NCBI RefSeq assembly: GCF_022965805.1
Contig: NC_133104.1
Location: 42,762,682-42,826,681 of the forward strand
Origin: Primulina eburnea
Lineage: Eukaryota; Streptophyta; Magnoliopsida; Lamiales; Gesneriaceae
Direction of reading: 5' to 3'
Length of the DNA: 64,000 nucleotides
In this document: positions 1 to 13,437 of the stretch, piece by piece
How the letters are laid out: every line of letters starts with the position of its first letter
Position numbering within the stretch: the first letter of the stretch is position 1
Translations under genes and position numbers: made by a program
The notes under the pieces: generated by a model
What the model was told of the DNA's origin: nothing
Seen by the model: only the letters and a program-made list of their open reading frames with translations
Databases searched by the model: none

Positions 1-2948
1 TGCAACAAATACAATTTGGACAGTTTTGAAAATGTAAAAGAAGGAGTTTCGTTTTATCAAAAGCCATTCCTTGTCAAAGTTGGCTTTGAGAAGAACACTT
101 TTACTGACTAAATACTTTTTACGAACCAGGGCTGCTTTGTGGCTTTTGTTCTTGTCGTAAAGGCCTAATAGTTCATCTTGAAGCTCCAGACCCGTGCGAC
201 AATCATTGAACATTTTGGCGAATTCTCTGGCTGAAAAGTATATGTATGACTTGCTTTTGTCTGCCCAATATTGTTCCTGGTCTTTTCTTGATGTCACCTG
301 CATTATCACTTGGATTTTTACAATTGCTTTCTTCGATTCCTGAAGTCAAAGTTGCTTTGAGAAGAACACTTTTACTGACTAAATACTTCCTGCGTGGTTT
401 ATAATCTACTAGTTGGACCACTTAAGTGTTGTGTTTCCTTGCATATTATAGATGATAACTTAACCAATTACCATTTGTTTACCTCTTGTAGGAATTCTGC
501 AATCCCCTTTCTCTCCGGACACTTAAACCCACAGCTCTCAAAGAACTCGAGTACTTCTTTTCTTGGGCCATTATAGGCAATCTGGCCTTCTGATAATAGG
601 ATTATATCATCGAAGAGGTCAAATATTTCTGGAGCTGGCTGGAGGAGGGACATCAGGATGGTAGCCTCTGTGAAGTGTGCAAATTGCTGCATACACTTGA
701 TGACCTGAAATGCTGTTGAGCTGTCTAGGCCCGTCGTTATTTCATCCATAAATAGCGATTTGAATGGTCCAACAATCATCTCTCCTGCATCAATCAAGGT
801 AAGAATATTCACTGGGAGCTAATAGTTTGCAGCGAAGCTAGCACTGTGTGACCTGCATAATTCTTGTTTCATTGTTTCAAGAACTTATGTATTTTCTTGT
901 TTGGATTTTCTGCTAGACGTTCTATAGATATTCATTTAGTCCTTCATAGTCCTCTACATTATTAATTCATCCGGGCAGAAAACCTGTTGTCAGACGCTTT
1001 TTTTGGCCTCCAGAAATTCCACGTCTCATTTGATTCCCAACAATCGTGTCCCGACATTGATCAAGTCCCAATATCTGTACATCTAAGAATTTATCATTGA
1101 TGCCAACGGTAGGAAGTCATCTTTTTTAACTTACTTTAAGTTGCCTGCTGTTTCTCATCTTACCTTGAGTATGTAGTCAGTAATAAGACTGCTCTCAACT
1201 CCTTCCAGTGCAGTTGCCTTACGAAACAACACCACAAAGTTTAAAAATATAAAAGTCGAACTCCTGTGCATGCGATAATGATGACATTTTATTAGCTAAA
1301 TACATTGAATCATCCTGTTCTACCTTCATAAAAAGATCAACCTCCGCATCTGGGATAATACCTGCTTCTTTTTCCCTTCTTGCAACCTCCTCCAAGAGTT
1401 CTAAAGATACTCAGAGAAGTTAAAAACGATAAAGGTACTTGGTGCATTTTAGTTACATGATAGTTAACTTATTCTGCATAGCTTGTAAAAGAGAATATAA
1501 ATACCATATCGAGATCCAACCCCTTGGCACCTGGCAGAGAAATCTAGTATTTCTGCTACAGTCATCTCTGAGACATGAATATCGTTCTGACTAACGTATG
1601 CGGATGTCTTCTGAGGGACAAATTCTTTGAATTCATGCCCGTTGTAAGTGATTCCTCCACTTACCTATTCCACATAGTTAAGAAAGAGATTCATTTTTCA
1701 TTTCTTCTTTTTTTTCCCTCTAAAAGTCTTGAATTTGATAACTTCAGAACAACCGACCTTTAAGTTGGGATTTAACCTGCCTGCCAGGGCTAACAAAAGG
1801 GTTGTTTTTCCACTGGATGGTGGTCCTAATAGAAGGGCAATCCTTCAAAAATGACACACATATAAGTTAGACCGGTGAGTGTTGAATAGTTAATGGAGAT
1901 GGCTCGATCAAATCTCATACCATAAATAAGTTGTAACATATTGTAAGTAGTCGATTTCAAAAATGTTTGTGCTATATGTGGGCTGTGGCGCAACATTCTC
2001 TACTACATTGTAATTAGATGTTTTCCATGTATTTTATAAGAGGAAATGGTACAAACATCTAGTCAATAGTCAATGTAATAAAGTATGCATTATCAAATAT
2101 AAAACCGAATAATAAGTCAAGGAAATCATAAACTGGTCACCGTATATATATTTTTTTACATTCAGAAAAGTTTAGGTGATGTTTGGTTTCATTTCTAGCA
2201 CTTTCAGATATATGTTTTTTTTCCTTCATGAAAATGTGTTTTAAATGTTATGTCATGTGAATTGATTCTTGTAAGCTGAAACAGATAAACCTTGATGGTT
2301 TTATGATCCCGGAAGCGTCTTTTAATATTGTAAACTTTGTTCGTTTACCCAGCTTGATTCCAAAGCAACTCAAAGCTGTTTCTGCAGTGTTACGAACGGC
2401 GTTTGGCAGCGTCGGAAGTGCTCTGTCACCAATGAAGCTATCAGCCTCGACAGTTAAGTTCTTGAACCTGACTTCTATGTTGGGAAGGTTAATCCCTACT
2501 CTGAGAAAATGGAAAGCAAAAACAATTTATTCAGACATTTTGATAAGTTGAGGAATGAGTAAACAAGGATGAGTAGAAAGTTACTGATTCATTCGATGCC
2601 TAATTTTTCTCAAGAACTTCTCGTTATCTTCCTCGGGAACCTTGATAGCCCTATCGATAAAATATTGTATATCGTTCATGTCGAGTTTTGTCCCCTCAAC
2701 CTCTTTGTATTCTATGTTGTTTGAGTTGTCATTCGCATGCATTAAAGATTTTAGGCTCGTTTTTTCGCAGCATTCCTAGTGTAGGCCGCAACTTCTGTAG
2801 CTTATCCCCAATCAGAGCTTCATCATTTGTACTTGCATGGTTTGATATTGAATCATGTTTTTTTCTTCTGTAGCTTATCCCCAATCAGAGCTTCTTCATT
2901 TGTGCTTGCATGGTTTGATCTTGAATCATGTTTTTTTTCCTCTTCCAT
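1..2948 (-). CDS. PDR-type ABCG transporter, 5' half (runs off window; exon 1 disrupted)
   Basis: Full-size ABCG (pleiotropic drug resistance) plasma-membrane exporter; the window holds the N-terminal region, first nucleotide-binding domain and the start of the first membrane domain. Exons on the minus strand: about 2742-2588 (IEYKEVEG, then [10 protein letters not shown]), about 2545-2297 ([27 protein letters not shown]), about 1845-1760 with Walker [10 protein letters not shown], about 1665-1505 ([33 protein letters not shown]), about 1400-1325 ([20 protein letters not shown]), about 1215-1171, 1074-984 with signature [11 protein letters not shown], 784-483 with Walker [15 protein letters not shown], and 297 to beyond 1 ([26 protein letters not shown]). 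Splice junctions and phases fit where checked. The only break seen is at the N-terminus, where a 73-bp duplication plus a second frame change separate the family-like start (ATG at 2948) from the rest. A shorter product could start at the ATG at 2742. The PDR assignment is firm; the substrate is unknown. It may be a pseudogene or an N-terminally altered allele. Confidence 0.85.
341..392 (-). repeat. Partial duplicate of a PDR exon segment inside an intron
   Basis: About 50 bp (containing GAGAAGAACACTTTTACTGA) repeats the exon segment at about 79-128 that encodes [12 protein letters not shown]. This second copy lies between the exons ending at 483 and beginning at 297, so it falls within an intron. 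The duplication looks local and non-functional. Confidence 0.7.
2792..2937. repeat. 73-bp tandem duplication in exon 1 of the PDR gene
   Basis: The segment starting CTTCTGTAGCTTATCCCC at 2792 recurs at 2865 with only a few substitutions (period 73). It encodes, on the minus strand, the conserved N-terminal segment [15 protein letters not shown] twice. Because 73 is not a multiple of three, the frame that opens at the ATG at 2948 runs into a stop inside the second copy. Confidence 0.85.
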
Positions 2949-5359
2949 TTCTCCTCTTATGTGTTTTTGTTGCAAGAGAAAACACTTTTTTATATAGTGT
3001 TTCCTGTCCACAAAAAAATTGTTCTCTGGTTGCGTGTTCCTTAGGACACCCCCAAGAAGAAAATATGGCTTGGCTTGGCTTGGTTTGGTTTCATTTGTCA
3101 CGGTCGGAAAGTTTGTTTTTGTCCATACAACATTGCTACAAGATATTTGCATCACAATATAAAATTAATTCTAAATTTTTCATTATTCATGTGGATGATA
3201 AAATTTCATAATCTACGCTTTCAGATAACCTTCCAACAATTTTTGGAGGTTTTGGATTAACTTTCCAAATATTCCAATCGCATATATATCCAAACTTCAT
3301 ATTTCTAAACAGATAATATATTAATAAGAAAATTACCAACGGAATATTGAAAACAAAGGAACCAGCTAAAGATGCATGGTTCGATTCTTCAGTCATATCA
3401 TACAAGTTGTATCGATAATTACATCCAAGAATAAAATATCTTGTACGATTTCTTTCTGGTCGTGTATGAGTTATTCTAAAATTTAAATATAATATATAAT
3501 GCTAAATTTATAATATAATATATTAAGTTGTAATAATTACCAATTTTAAGTTGTTTAATTTAGTGTATTAAATTCATGCCGAACAATATGATGGAAAATA
3601 TTAACGGATAGATTTGTAGATTTTAAGGAGATTAGATTCGATAATATAAACTATATTAAAAAACACATTTTCAACACGTGACAATGTTGTACCAAAGACA
3701 ACAATCGCGTTAAAATGTCACGGCACAGCCCACTTGTGATATTGTACGCTTTGACCCGAGGTCTCACGGTTTTAAAACGCGTCACAAAAGGTTGCTACAC
3801 GCTCATTTGAATGCTCAGCATCTCTTCCATTGTTTAGTGATGTGAGATTTCGTCTAAGGACCTTCTCACCCCTTTTTCGGGACTCGGCTTTCTCGCTGAA
3901 ACCCTACCATCTGCCCAACATCTCTCCCGTTATTATGAAAATATTTCTAAATTTCATTGAAAAAAGTAGGATATATGGGGTATCCCATTTTCTTGAAATA
4001 TGCATTACCATTTGTCTTTATTTCCCACATATATATACCATGGCTCTCTCCCACAACAAGGCTACATCTGCCCAATTTTTCTTTTTCCAATTTTTTTTTC
4101 GTGAGTTTTTTAAAAAGTTGAAACCAACGTACGTATTCTTAGAGCTTTGTTGGTGAATATTTATTTCAAAGCGAAATGTATAGAAAACGAGGGAATAAGA
4201 ACTATAATATGCTGCGCACCAAAATAATAATAAGATTAAGGATATATTTGATCTTTTTATGACCTATATGGAACATTTATTTTCTAAATTTCAATAATTC
4301 ATCATTTTTTTTATGATCCATATGAAAAAATGTTGGTAAAAAAATTCGACTCATGACTATTAGACGAATGTTCACTGTTCTACCAACTCGACACTCCTTG
4401 AGCATGATTATTTTTTTATTGTTTACATATCTAAATGACAATTACTTGACGTAAATGCACCATTATTGGTGTTAGACTTTCAAAGCATCATGTTTGTTGG
4501 GATGCTCTTATCATTTCATATATCAACGGCCAAAGCAATCATAGTTTTTAAAAATGTAAAAAATATTTAAAAATAACAAAACCTGAAAAACTGGAAAAAA
4601 AAATCCTTTTAAAAAAAATAGTGAAAAAATCACCAACAATCATATTTTTGTTAAGACCTTATTATACGTTCAAAAAATCATAATTTCTTCCACTTTCATT
4701 CCAAAAAAATCGATTTTTTTTTTTAATTTCATTTCACAGAGAAATGATGATATAAATATTTATTTACCAATTTTTTCTCAATTCAGTTTTCAATACTTTA
4801 ACAAGTAAATGTTGAGTTTTATGTTCAACCAAACTTAATTCTCCCAAAATTTCAATGAAATCTCTCCTCCTAAACCAAAAAAGAAGGGAAGAAGATCGTT
4901 GTTGACGATAGGGTGAATGCGTCAAAAGAAAACATTGAACGAAGACTGAAGATGAACATATCGCAAAGACATGGTGCAATACTTCCACCAATTCGGCACT
5001 CGATCAAAGCAACACTAGTTTCTGAGGATTGGTTTAGAAATAATATGAGTTGTCAAATGGATGAAAATACATACACGAGACAACATGCGGCAACATTTCA
5101 CGGATGTGCGAAATGAATGTTCGTTTTTCAAAATAAAAAAAAGTGAATAATAAGAATTCAACCAAAACAGATTGTCATTTAAAATTGAAGTATTTATTCT
5201 AAAATATCTTATTTTAATTGAAATTTAGCATATTCCTAATTAGTTTTTTTTTAATACGTCTAATCTCAAACAATGTTAGAACAAGATCATGAATGTTAGA
5301 ACAAGATCATGAGTATTCATGTCCGATAAGAGACCCCATCATGGATTTGTGATATTGAT
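2949..5359. other. AT-rich intergenic region upstream of the PDR gene
   Basis: No coding region with a recognisable product. The short open frames here are low-complexity AT-rich shadows. The 5' UTR and promoter of the PDR gene should lie in the left part, but no confident core element was identified. Confidence 0.5.
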
Positions 5360-6475
5360 AGGATGAGGTTAACGTTGACTTGTGAAAAACGGTAAACATT
5401 AGCGACGGTTTTTCAAAAACCGTCGCTAATTAGCGTCGTTACTATTTCCATAAAATAAATTTTAAGTTTTTTTAAAAAAATTATTAAAATTAATTTTTTT
5501 TATTTTATGGAAATATTAAACCGTCGCTAATTAGCGACGGCGTTTTAAACACCGTCGCTATTAGCGACGGTCTGTTAAACACCGTCGCTAAATAGCGACG
5601 CTGTTTTAACGCGGCGCTAATTAGCGACGGTTTAATATTTCCATAAAATAAAAAAATTTAATTTTAATAATTTTTTAAAAAAAACTTAGAATCGGACTAT
5701 GCTAACAATATTAATGATCTTAACTAACACTTAAAAATTTACAAAAATTAAAGCAAAAAAGTTTACCTTTTCAAATTAAACAATTTAACTTTTAAATAAG
5801 TAAATTTATAAACCCACATATATATACATGTAAGGATTAAACAATTTAACTTTTAAATAAGTAAATTTATTTATTAATATAAATATTAAAAATAATTTCA
5901 AATTGAATATGTTATATATGTCAATTAATTATTGGTTCAAAGAAAATAATAAAAAAATCACATGTTATAGTTAAGTACAAAATTTATAAAATTCTATTAA
6001 AAAAAATCTACAAAAGTCTATAAAAGTCTTGCAAAAAAATCTACATAAATCCACATAAATCTGTTTATAAATCTGTGAGATTCCATAAAGTCAATAAAAA
6101 TTTATCAAATCCATAAAAGTCTAGCATTTAAAAAAGTCATTAAAAGTCATCAAAACTCTGAATTGAATACACCCCACTTAAAATTTTTCTCTCTTACACG
6201 ATTTTAGTTTCGACTTAGGTTAAACTTTTTCGCTTTAATTTTTTGTAAATTTTTAAGTGTTAGTTAAGATCATTAATATTGTTATCATAGTCCGATTCTA
6301 AGTTTTTTTTTTACATTATTAATTTTTTTTTTATTTTATGAAAATATAAACCGTCGCTAATTAGCGACGAAGTTTTGAAAACCCGTCGCTAATTAGCGAC
6401 GGTTTTATAAAACCGTCGCTAATGTCAAGTCAAACCGTCGCTAATGTCAAGTCAACGTTAGCCTTAACGACAGGA
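5360..6475. mobile_element. Non-autonomous foldback element with GCGACGG subterminal repeats
   Basis: The outer ends are inverted: GGTTAACGTTGACTTG near 5366 against CAAGTCAACGTTAGCC near 6463, followed inward by ACATTAGCGACGGTTT and its complement. Inside, the palindromic unit CCGTCGCTAATTAGCGACGG or variants recur many times (5410-5630, 6350-6440). A second pair of arms (5687-5756 against 6231-6302) encloses an unrelated AT-rich repeat. There is no transposase. Subterminal GCGACGG arrays are known from plant CACTA-type elements, but no CACTA terminus is visible, so the superfamily is unsettled. Confidence 0.65.
5815..6180 (+). repeat. Dispersed AT-rich repeat of about 365 bp, copy 1
   Basis: Runs from CATGTAAGGATTAAACAATT to AACTCTGAATTGAATACA and contains many AAAAGTCTATAAAA-like words. 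A closely similar copy lies at about 42509-42850 in the same orientation. This copy sits within the loop of the surrounding foldback element. No coding capacity. Confidence 0.7.
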
Positions 6476-7304
6476 TAACGGTAGGGATCAATTCGAGAAT
6501 ATTTTGAAGACATGAAGGATTAATTAATCAGTCAAAAATCATGAGGGACTGAAATGGGAAAAGCGGTTAACGAAAAGGACGAAAATAGGTATTATCCCGG
6601 TGATTGCTGTGTTATTTTTAAGTGTTGTGCTTTTCCTTTATTTTTTATATTTTATTCTATGTAATTTTTTAAAATTAGTTGTAAATTTTAAATTTTTTTA
6701 TTCGTTTGCAATTTTATTCTGTTTTTTAACATAAATTATTGAATTTAATAAAATATGCATATTTCCCATTTTTGAGGTACCCGTACCACCGGAGAAAACA
6801 ATAGTTCCACGCTTTTGCGGCAAGAATTGTTGGGTTCCCTGTACCTAAAGATTCAAAACAAGTCATGTTTGGAGAAAAAAATACCAAGAAAAAATTGGAA
6901 CAGTTGAATCCAATGAACTCACAATAATAAATAAGTTTCGCATAAAGGTAAAGGCAGAGAAATAAACATTAAGACATGAAATAAAATCGAAGGTTCAATC
7001 TTGTGTCTACGATAGGTAATATAACACCGTACGTGTTACAACTTAAAAAGAAAATTTGTCGTAAAATGGAACTATACACATTTAATGGCAACGAGTGAAG
7101 ACAATCATTCTATGGCAATGAGCCATCCGTAAATCACCTTGCCCAAACTAGTAGCTACTAGCCTACCACTAAAACTCATAAGAGGACGCAGCACCGTCAA
7201 GTTTTATAACAAAACCCAGATGCTTGAGAAGGAATCCAGGTTCTTTCCAGTATAAAATTCCAGTTTTTGAACCAAGGCAGCATCTTTCATAACATGGAGG
7301 TTGT
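6476..7304. other. Intergenic stretch and 3' flank of the kinase gene
   Basis: AT-rich sequence without a credible reading frame. The right part (about 7050-7304) should hold the 3' UTR of the minus-strand kinase gene that ends at 7305. Confidence 0.45.
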
Positions 7305-10300
7305 CTACGAAACTGTACGGCCATAGCAAACAGATGCAATGTACAAGTTTTTGGCCCATTTCTCCTGCAATCAACGAACAAAAATTATCTGTTAGCGTCC
7401 AGGAATCGTGCAGCAAAAGACCCCAGTAGAAAGATGTACTTTTATGAAACAGATGAAATGAACCTTGACATGTGTGCTGGGAAAAGCAGATGTACGAAGC
7501 GTCTCTTGTGTTTCATCAACTGGTTTTCTTCTCGGCATGCTCAAAACCAGTGCAGCCTGGTCAGAAGTGGCTGCTGTAGCGGTTATGCGGTATCCGTTGT
7601 CCCAACGGCGATGGATGCCCTCGCTTGGATAAAGAAAATCTAGCTCCACCACCTGCATGAATAATTACTTATTCAGCCTAGATTGTACGTACTTGATGAT
7701 TTAATAAATTTTGAATTGATAAATTTAAACTATGAGATTACGGTAAATAATAAACACCTGATCTGAAAATCCAGCACCACGAGACATTACAACTGCCCAT
7801 CTATTCCCAGAAGTGGCCATGGATGTGACATAGAAACCTTCCTTCCACTTTTTGTTTATCCACTTGAACGGAAATGAATCGCTAACTTTGTAAGACTGTT
7901 GTAAGTACTGAGTTCCTGAGTTGGACATAACGATATGAGTCTAACAAATCGATGATGTTTACCAGAAATTAACATTAGATAATAATTGATAAGCCTACCT
8001 TTAGACATTACTACCAATGAACTACCATTTGTAGCTCCAGCAACTGCAGTGACGTAAAAATTTTTCTCCCATTGTTCCAATATCCATTCCTGTAAGCGGT
8101 CCAAAATTTACTCGAAAATCGAAAACTTCTGTATGTACCCCAAGTCTAAAGAAAAGAGAAAAGGTATTATTTTATTCTCATCATCTATCAGGTACCTTGT
8201 GGAGAAAAAACGGCGAAAGCTCGTAAACTTGAGCAGTGAAGCCAGTGCCAGCATCCATTATCAGAGCCCACAGATTAAGGCAAGATGCCACACAACTGAT
8301 GAATAGGCCATCTTCAGTACCCTTTTCGATGTGCTGGGCAAGCCTTGAATCCATCACATTATAATGATATCTGCAATATAAAACCAAATAAATTGTGAAG
8401 TTGGAATTATTGAGGCGCAAACAAAATCTACAAATACCAAAGGAGAAAAAATCTTATAAACAGCAGGTAAACTAGTATGGTATGGAAACTGTGTGGAACA
8501 TGGCCATTTACTATAAATTATTTTAAACTCATAGAAATCAAAATCAAGGCAATCAGTACTAACTACCTTTGCTTCATGGGCCTACGAGCATTGTAAATGC
8601 TAATCCATTGCGTAGCAGGCATCCCCATGCGAACTTTCTTCTTAGGTTGTTCATCTTCCTCGTCTTCAAAAGTCAATCGTCCTCTCTTGTGACCAACCTG
8701 ACAGATGAGCTTCAAGTGCAAAATAAAAAATTAGACATGAAACCAGAGTGTGTGCCAGGAAGAAGTTTCACAAGTTGAATTTGTGAAAAAAATAAATAAT
8801 GATCACCTTCTGTGCACCATCTGTGTTGATTGGTCTGATTTCTGGATTTGGTCCCACAATCCCATCAAAAAGGGAGATATATCTAGCGTAATTAGGTTCC
8901 TCGTCAAACTTTAAATTTACTACGTAATCCACAAACAATTTAAATGGTTGTGGACAAAAGCAACAAAGTGCCTCTGGTGATGTAGCCATCTTTTTCTTGC
9001 AAACTAGAAACCCTTTGTTCTCACCCTATCGAAAAGCAGAATCATGTCAGAAAAAGAAAAGAGGTGAAAGGAAGAGGGATAAGAACCACAAAGAAAAAAA
9101 GCTGGCATTTAAAAATAACTGGTCGTGCAGAATATCAGTAGTCATTTCACATACATACCTGAAATCCCTGCCAAGGCAAACGCCCACGCAAAAGGAAAAC
9201 GAGCGTATACGCAAGAGATTCTAAATCATCTCGCCGGCTGCCAGTTCTACCTAAATGGGCATGAACACTTGCATATCGAACGGTTCCCCTGATGGCAAAA
9301 AGACAAATACACACTTCAGCAACAGCACGTTATGATAGAAATGGAAAAAAACTAGTAGTACTACAACCACAAATAGCAATAACAATAAATAATAATGATA
9401 ATATCGTTAACATCAGCTAAGCCTTCATCGTAAAGTGGGGTGTGAATGGCTAAGAAAATAGAAAGAATAAAATGAAAACATGTAGTTTTTCCAAATAAAT
9501 CTCAAGACATTTGACTCAAATACCTAAAAACATCGGGACGTTGGTCATAATCAACGTGCACACCAGTATTGCCATCTCTCCACCTAGTAGCTGATTGTGC
9601 AAAAAGAAATAGAATGATTTCTCAAAAATATGATGCTCAATTACATGATGAACCAAGACATAAAATATTCAGTACCTAAACCAAGATCAACCAGGTACAA
9701 TTTTTTCTCATCAGGGGTCCCCAGAGGACCAAGCAAAAAGTTCTCGGGCTTCACGTCCCCATGGACATACCTGCAATTGTTTAAATATTAGGCAAGTCAT
9801 CATACCCATTCCTAAAATATATACATTAAAAAAAGGACCATCAAATGAAGTTACTTCTTATAGCACAACAAAGCAACTTCCTCTAATTTAGTGGTTCACA
9901 GGTGTAAAAAATTCAGCGGGAATACATATATGTCAAAATTATAATTTATTCATACATTAAAAATTTCACCCAGTTGTGTTTGTCATTCTTTCTTTTCCTC
10001 TGAAGCAAAAAGTAATAGGCATTAAAATAACAGCTCTCATCAAATCTCCATTAAAAAAGACATCAGATGCACTAGCCTCCACATATGAAAAATAACCGGA
10101 GAACAAACATCTTCTGCTGACATTTGATACAGGCCAATAATACTGTAAACAGAAAGAAGTTTTCTGTGTTTTTCTTATTATTTTGAACTTGAAAGATCAG
10201 ACATGCCCAATTGATTTCTGCTCCGGGTTACTATTTTCATTCTGAGACTGGAAAAAGAAATTTGTTCGCACAAATAATCGTACACATGAGTAGATGTCAA

Positions 10301-12665
10301 GGGAAACATAGTAGTACAAAATACTTCCACAAGATTTGAAGAGATCTCACCCTCTCGAGTGCATTTTCTCCAATATAGATAGTGCTTCTATAGCAATGCA
10401 AGCGACCATTTCAACAGACATCCTGAATTTTAAGATATAAAAGGATAATCAAGCAATGGTAAAATACAGATAGCCAACAAAAACTTAGTATCTTAGAGTC
10501 GATTAACTCACGTGTGGGAGTTATTATTCCACACATCCCACAAGCTTGGCCCAAGCATATCCATGACCTGCAATCAAACCTCCAAGTGATTAACTAAACA
10601 TTCAGAAATATAAAAAGGAGAGGAAAATTCGACAATAACAAAGAGGACGGTATTAAATCAATCATTAACATACCATGACATAATAGTCACCTTGTCGGCC
10701 CTTGAAGTGCACTCGTGGAACACCATGACTTCCACCCAGAGTACTGAGCACAATATACATTAAAAAAAATAAGCGAGACGGAGCATCAATAACTAACTCT
10801 CAAAGCATTAGCAACAAGCTCTCAAAGCATCACTTTTACTTACTTGTACACTTGCCATTCATAAGGAGGGCCATAATTGCAGCCTTTACTGTTACGATGT
10901 TCAAATTTTAGGGCCACCTGGTAAATTCAAGCACAAATATATTAGTATAAAAAAGGAAGACAAAAAAATTCTAGCTTTAGTCAAAGCATATGAAACTAGA
11001 GTACAAACTTCTGTAGCCCCCGGGCCCGTTCTTTCGCTGATGGAACCGCCAGAGACACGACGACCAACATATACTTGTCCAAAACCACCCTTACCGAGCT
11101 TCCTTTCAGTTCTGTACATTGGTGAACCACCAACCTGAACCTGTAGCGCACAATGTTGGGAGTTAAAATTATTTACAAAATTGGACATCTTATATCACAA
11201 TAAGCGCTCAACAATGAAAATGAAGGTTGGTTAGACACCACTGCTATTTCACTCATTAACTTCAACTGCATATAATAATAAAAAAAAAAAAAAAAACCTT
11301 TTACTCATTCAGTTCTTTGATATATAGTTTGATTAATAACTGAGAGTATGCTTTTCTTTTTATCTTGATGGCCCTACAAGGCCAGAAAAAAATAATTCCT
11401 AAGGACTGTAGGCAATAAAATACCTACAACATTCACAAGTTCAAGATGACAGCATAGCTCAAGCATTCTTACAAGCACAATCATAAGCGTATTTGAAAGA
11501 GGGAGAAGAAGATAACAAAAGTATACTAAATTACTCAATCAGGACAAGACATCTTTTTAATCACTTTACAATCTACCTGAAATCCAAGTATACCGGATTG
11601 GTTTGAGTGAAAAACTTTAACTAAATAAGGAATACACCGCTTAGATGATCACAGCCTATTTATAGAGAGTCAGGGACAAGTAACAAATGGAATATGGGAA
11701 ATGCTAAAAGGAAAATATGCCATGTGACGCTCAAAGGGAGTCAGGGCCACCACGTATATCTAATTGCATCAAACAAGTGTTCACCACAAGGATTAGAAAT
11801 GGCCCTAAACTATGAGAAGTAAACAAGGACAAAATTCATCTCCAACATCTTGGTACGCACGAGCAAAATAATTCAAAAATCTGACGTGACAGAAGTACAG
11901 ATTCAATAGATATCACAAACTAAAAGATGTTCATTAAGTGTGTTGCTTCCATCTGCTTTCTTACAGTGGTATACATATACCTCTGCAATGACCCACGACT
12001 TCCAAACAAATGTCTAAACAGAACATGCTTATATGTCAAAACACAAATCAAACTCAAATACTTTCACAAACAAAATATGAAATCCTACTTTCCACGCACA
12101 AGATGAAAAAGCTTCGAGCTTAAGATACAAACTCACCAATAGATCATGAATTCAAAAACCATTTTCAGTCTTTCATTCCCAACCATGCAACAAAACTTAA
12201 TACCAATAGATACATGAAAACAATCATAAATACATAATTTTTAATGTGTGTGTGTGTATAAAGTCTCACCCTTTCCGGGATAGGTGTAGCGGCTAACTCG
12301 TCATCAGCGGCATTCCCTTTGTCAGGGCTCTTCCCGCCACTTCCGTAGTCATCCATCAGCTTTTCCCCCACCTCCTCTATCCTTTCTGGTTGTTCCAAAA
12401 CCCTCTCTCCCTGATCCTCAACCTCCCTAACCTCAACTGCTGCTACAGCAGCAACTACCTTGTCATCCACCGGCTCAGCAACCGCTACGGCTGCAGCTGC
12501 TTCTGCTCTCCTCCTCCTCCTTGTTCTTGTCGCAATAGCCGCGTTTTCCTCAACAATCGGGATGATATTTTCGTTTGGATTCTGATTGATGTCGTTGTGT
12601 GACGGTTGCTGCTGCTGCTGCTTCCCTCTCCGGCCTCTGCGCACTCCACCACGCAGCACCGGCAT
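7305..12665 (-). CDS. Casein-kinase-1-like protein kinase, MUT9-like/photoregulatory kinase (MLK/PPK) family
   Basis: Nuclear Ser/Thr kinase of the plant CK1-like MLK/PPK family; characterised members phosphorylate histone H3 and photoreceptor-pathway proteins. Multi-exon, minus strand. Exon 1 (12665-12270) starts [13 protein letters not shown] and is rich in Gln, Arg and Ala, as in the family. Exon 2 (11140-11009) carries the glycine-rich loop [17 protein letters not shown]. Exon 3 (10917-10844) gives [11 protein letters not shown]. Later exons carry the catalytic segment [11 protein letters not shown] (about 9740-9770) and the DLG region near 9690. The exon at about 8985-8810 reads [19 protein letters not shown], and the C-terminal domain follows in exons at 8690-7305 ([50 protein letters not shown]), ending CYGRTVS at the TAG at 7305. 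No disabling change was seen. Start chosen from family agreement. The closest paralogue within the family cannot be named. Confidence 0.93.
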
Positions 12666-13023
12666 CGTTCATCCTTCAATTCTCATACCTTTTTTCCCTA
12701 ATAACAATTCCCACAAATTCACCAAGGCACACGCATTTGCACGTTATACAGACACATATATTAGATATTCAGAATCACTGTGTTTTCAGACTAAAATCGG
12801 TGTCTAAACACAACTAATAGTGATGCAATACAAAAAAGCGTAAAAATAGGGAAACACACTAACCAAGAATAGTAAGTAATTCGATTGCCACAACAAATTA
12901 TTATCGAACAATCTTTGGAGAGTGATTGAGCTGAAAAAACTCGCCGATCGCCTAGATTTTCCCGAAACTGACGAAAAAATACAGGGATCTTTGGAAAGAA
13001 GAAGCGATCGAATTTCGTCGATT

Positions 13024-13048
13024 TGAGAGAGAGAGAGAGAGAGAGAGA
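13024..13048. repeat. GA/CT microsatellite in the kinase 5' leader region
   Basis: An uninterrupted (GA)n run of about 25 bp, reading (CT)n in the sense of the downstream kinase gene, about 360 bp upstream of its ATG. CT-rich tracts are common in plant 5' UTRs. Confidence 0.85.
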
Positions 13049-13309
13049 AAAGCACACACAATTTTGCTCTAGGAGAAGGGGGCCGGGATTCTGTATGCAT
13101 ATGTGTACGTATAATTTCGGGACAGAAAAAAATAGAACAGTGTTCTCCACCGTCGATTTCCGTGTAACGAGCGGTGTGGATTGGAAGATGGAGATTTTTA
13201 GAACTCCATGGTTTTGAGGAGGTTGGGTTAGAAAGACGAAAAAGGGTTTGAGTATCCTTTTGGAGGGGAGTGGATATTTTGCAATACGCTATCATGAATA
13301 TTTATCTAT

Positions 13310-13425
13310 GATACGAATTAATCTTATCGATATTTACAATAAAAAATAATATTATTAACATAAAAAATAATATTTTTTCATCGATTATCTAAATACAGAT
13401 CTGTCTCACAAAATATCCAATAATT
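13310..13425 (+). mobile_element. Degenerate partial copy of the GAGACGGTCTC dispersed element
   Basis: Contains TATCGATATTTACAATAAAAAATAAT and ends ATCTGTCTCACAAAATAT, matching the inner part of the intact copy at 13438-13621 but lacking clear termini. Confidence 0.55.
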
Positions 13426-13437
13426 TATTTAAAATTA

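Noticed and set aside
1..2948. Treating the PDR gene as fully degenerate
   Set aside because: All exons downstream of the first are in phase with intact Walker A, signature and Walker B motifs; only the N-terminus is broken.
4764..5116. Short frames on both strands upstream of the PDR gene
   Set aside because: No similarity, mutually overlapping and AT-rich.
12390..12817. Plus-strand frames over the kinase first exon and leader
   Set aside because: Antisense to a strongly supported N-terminal exon and low-complexity (Cys/Ser/Pro) in character.
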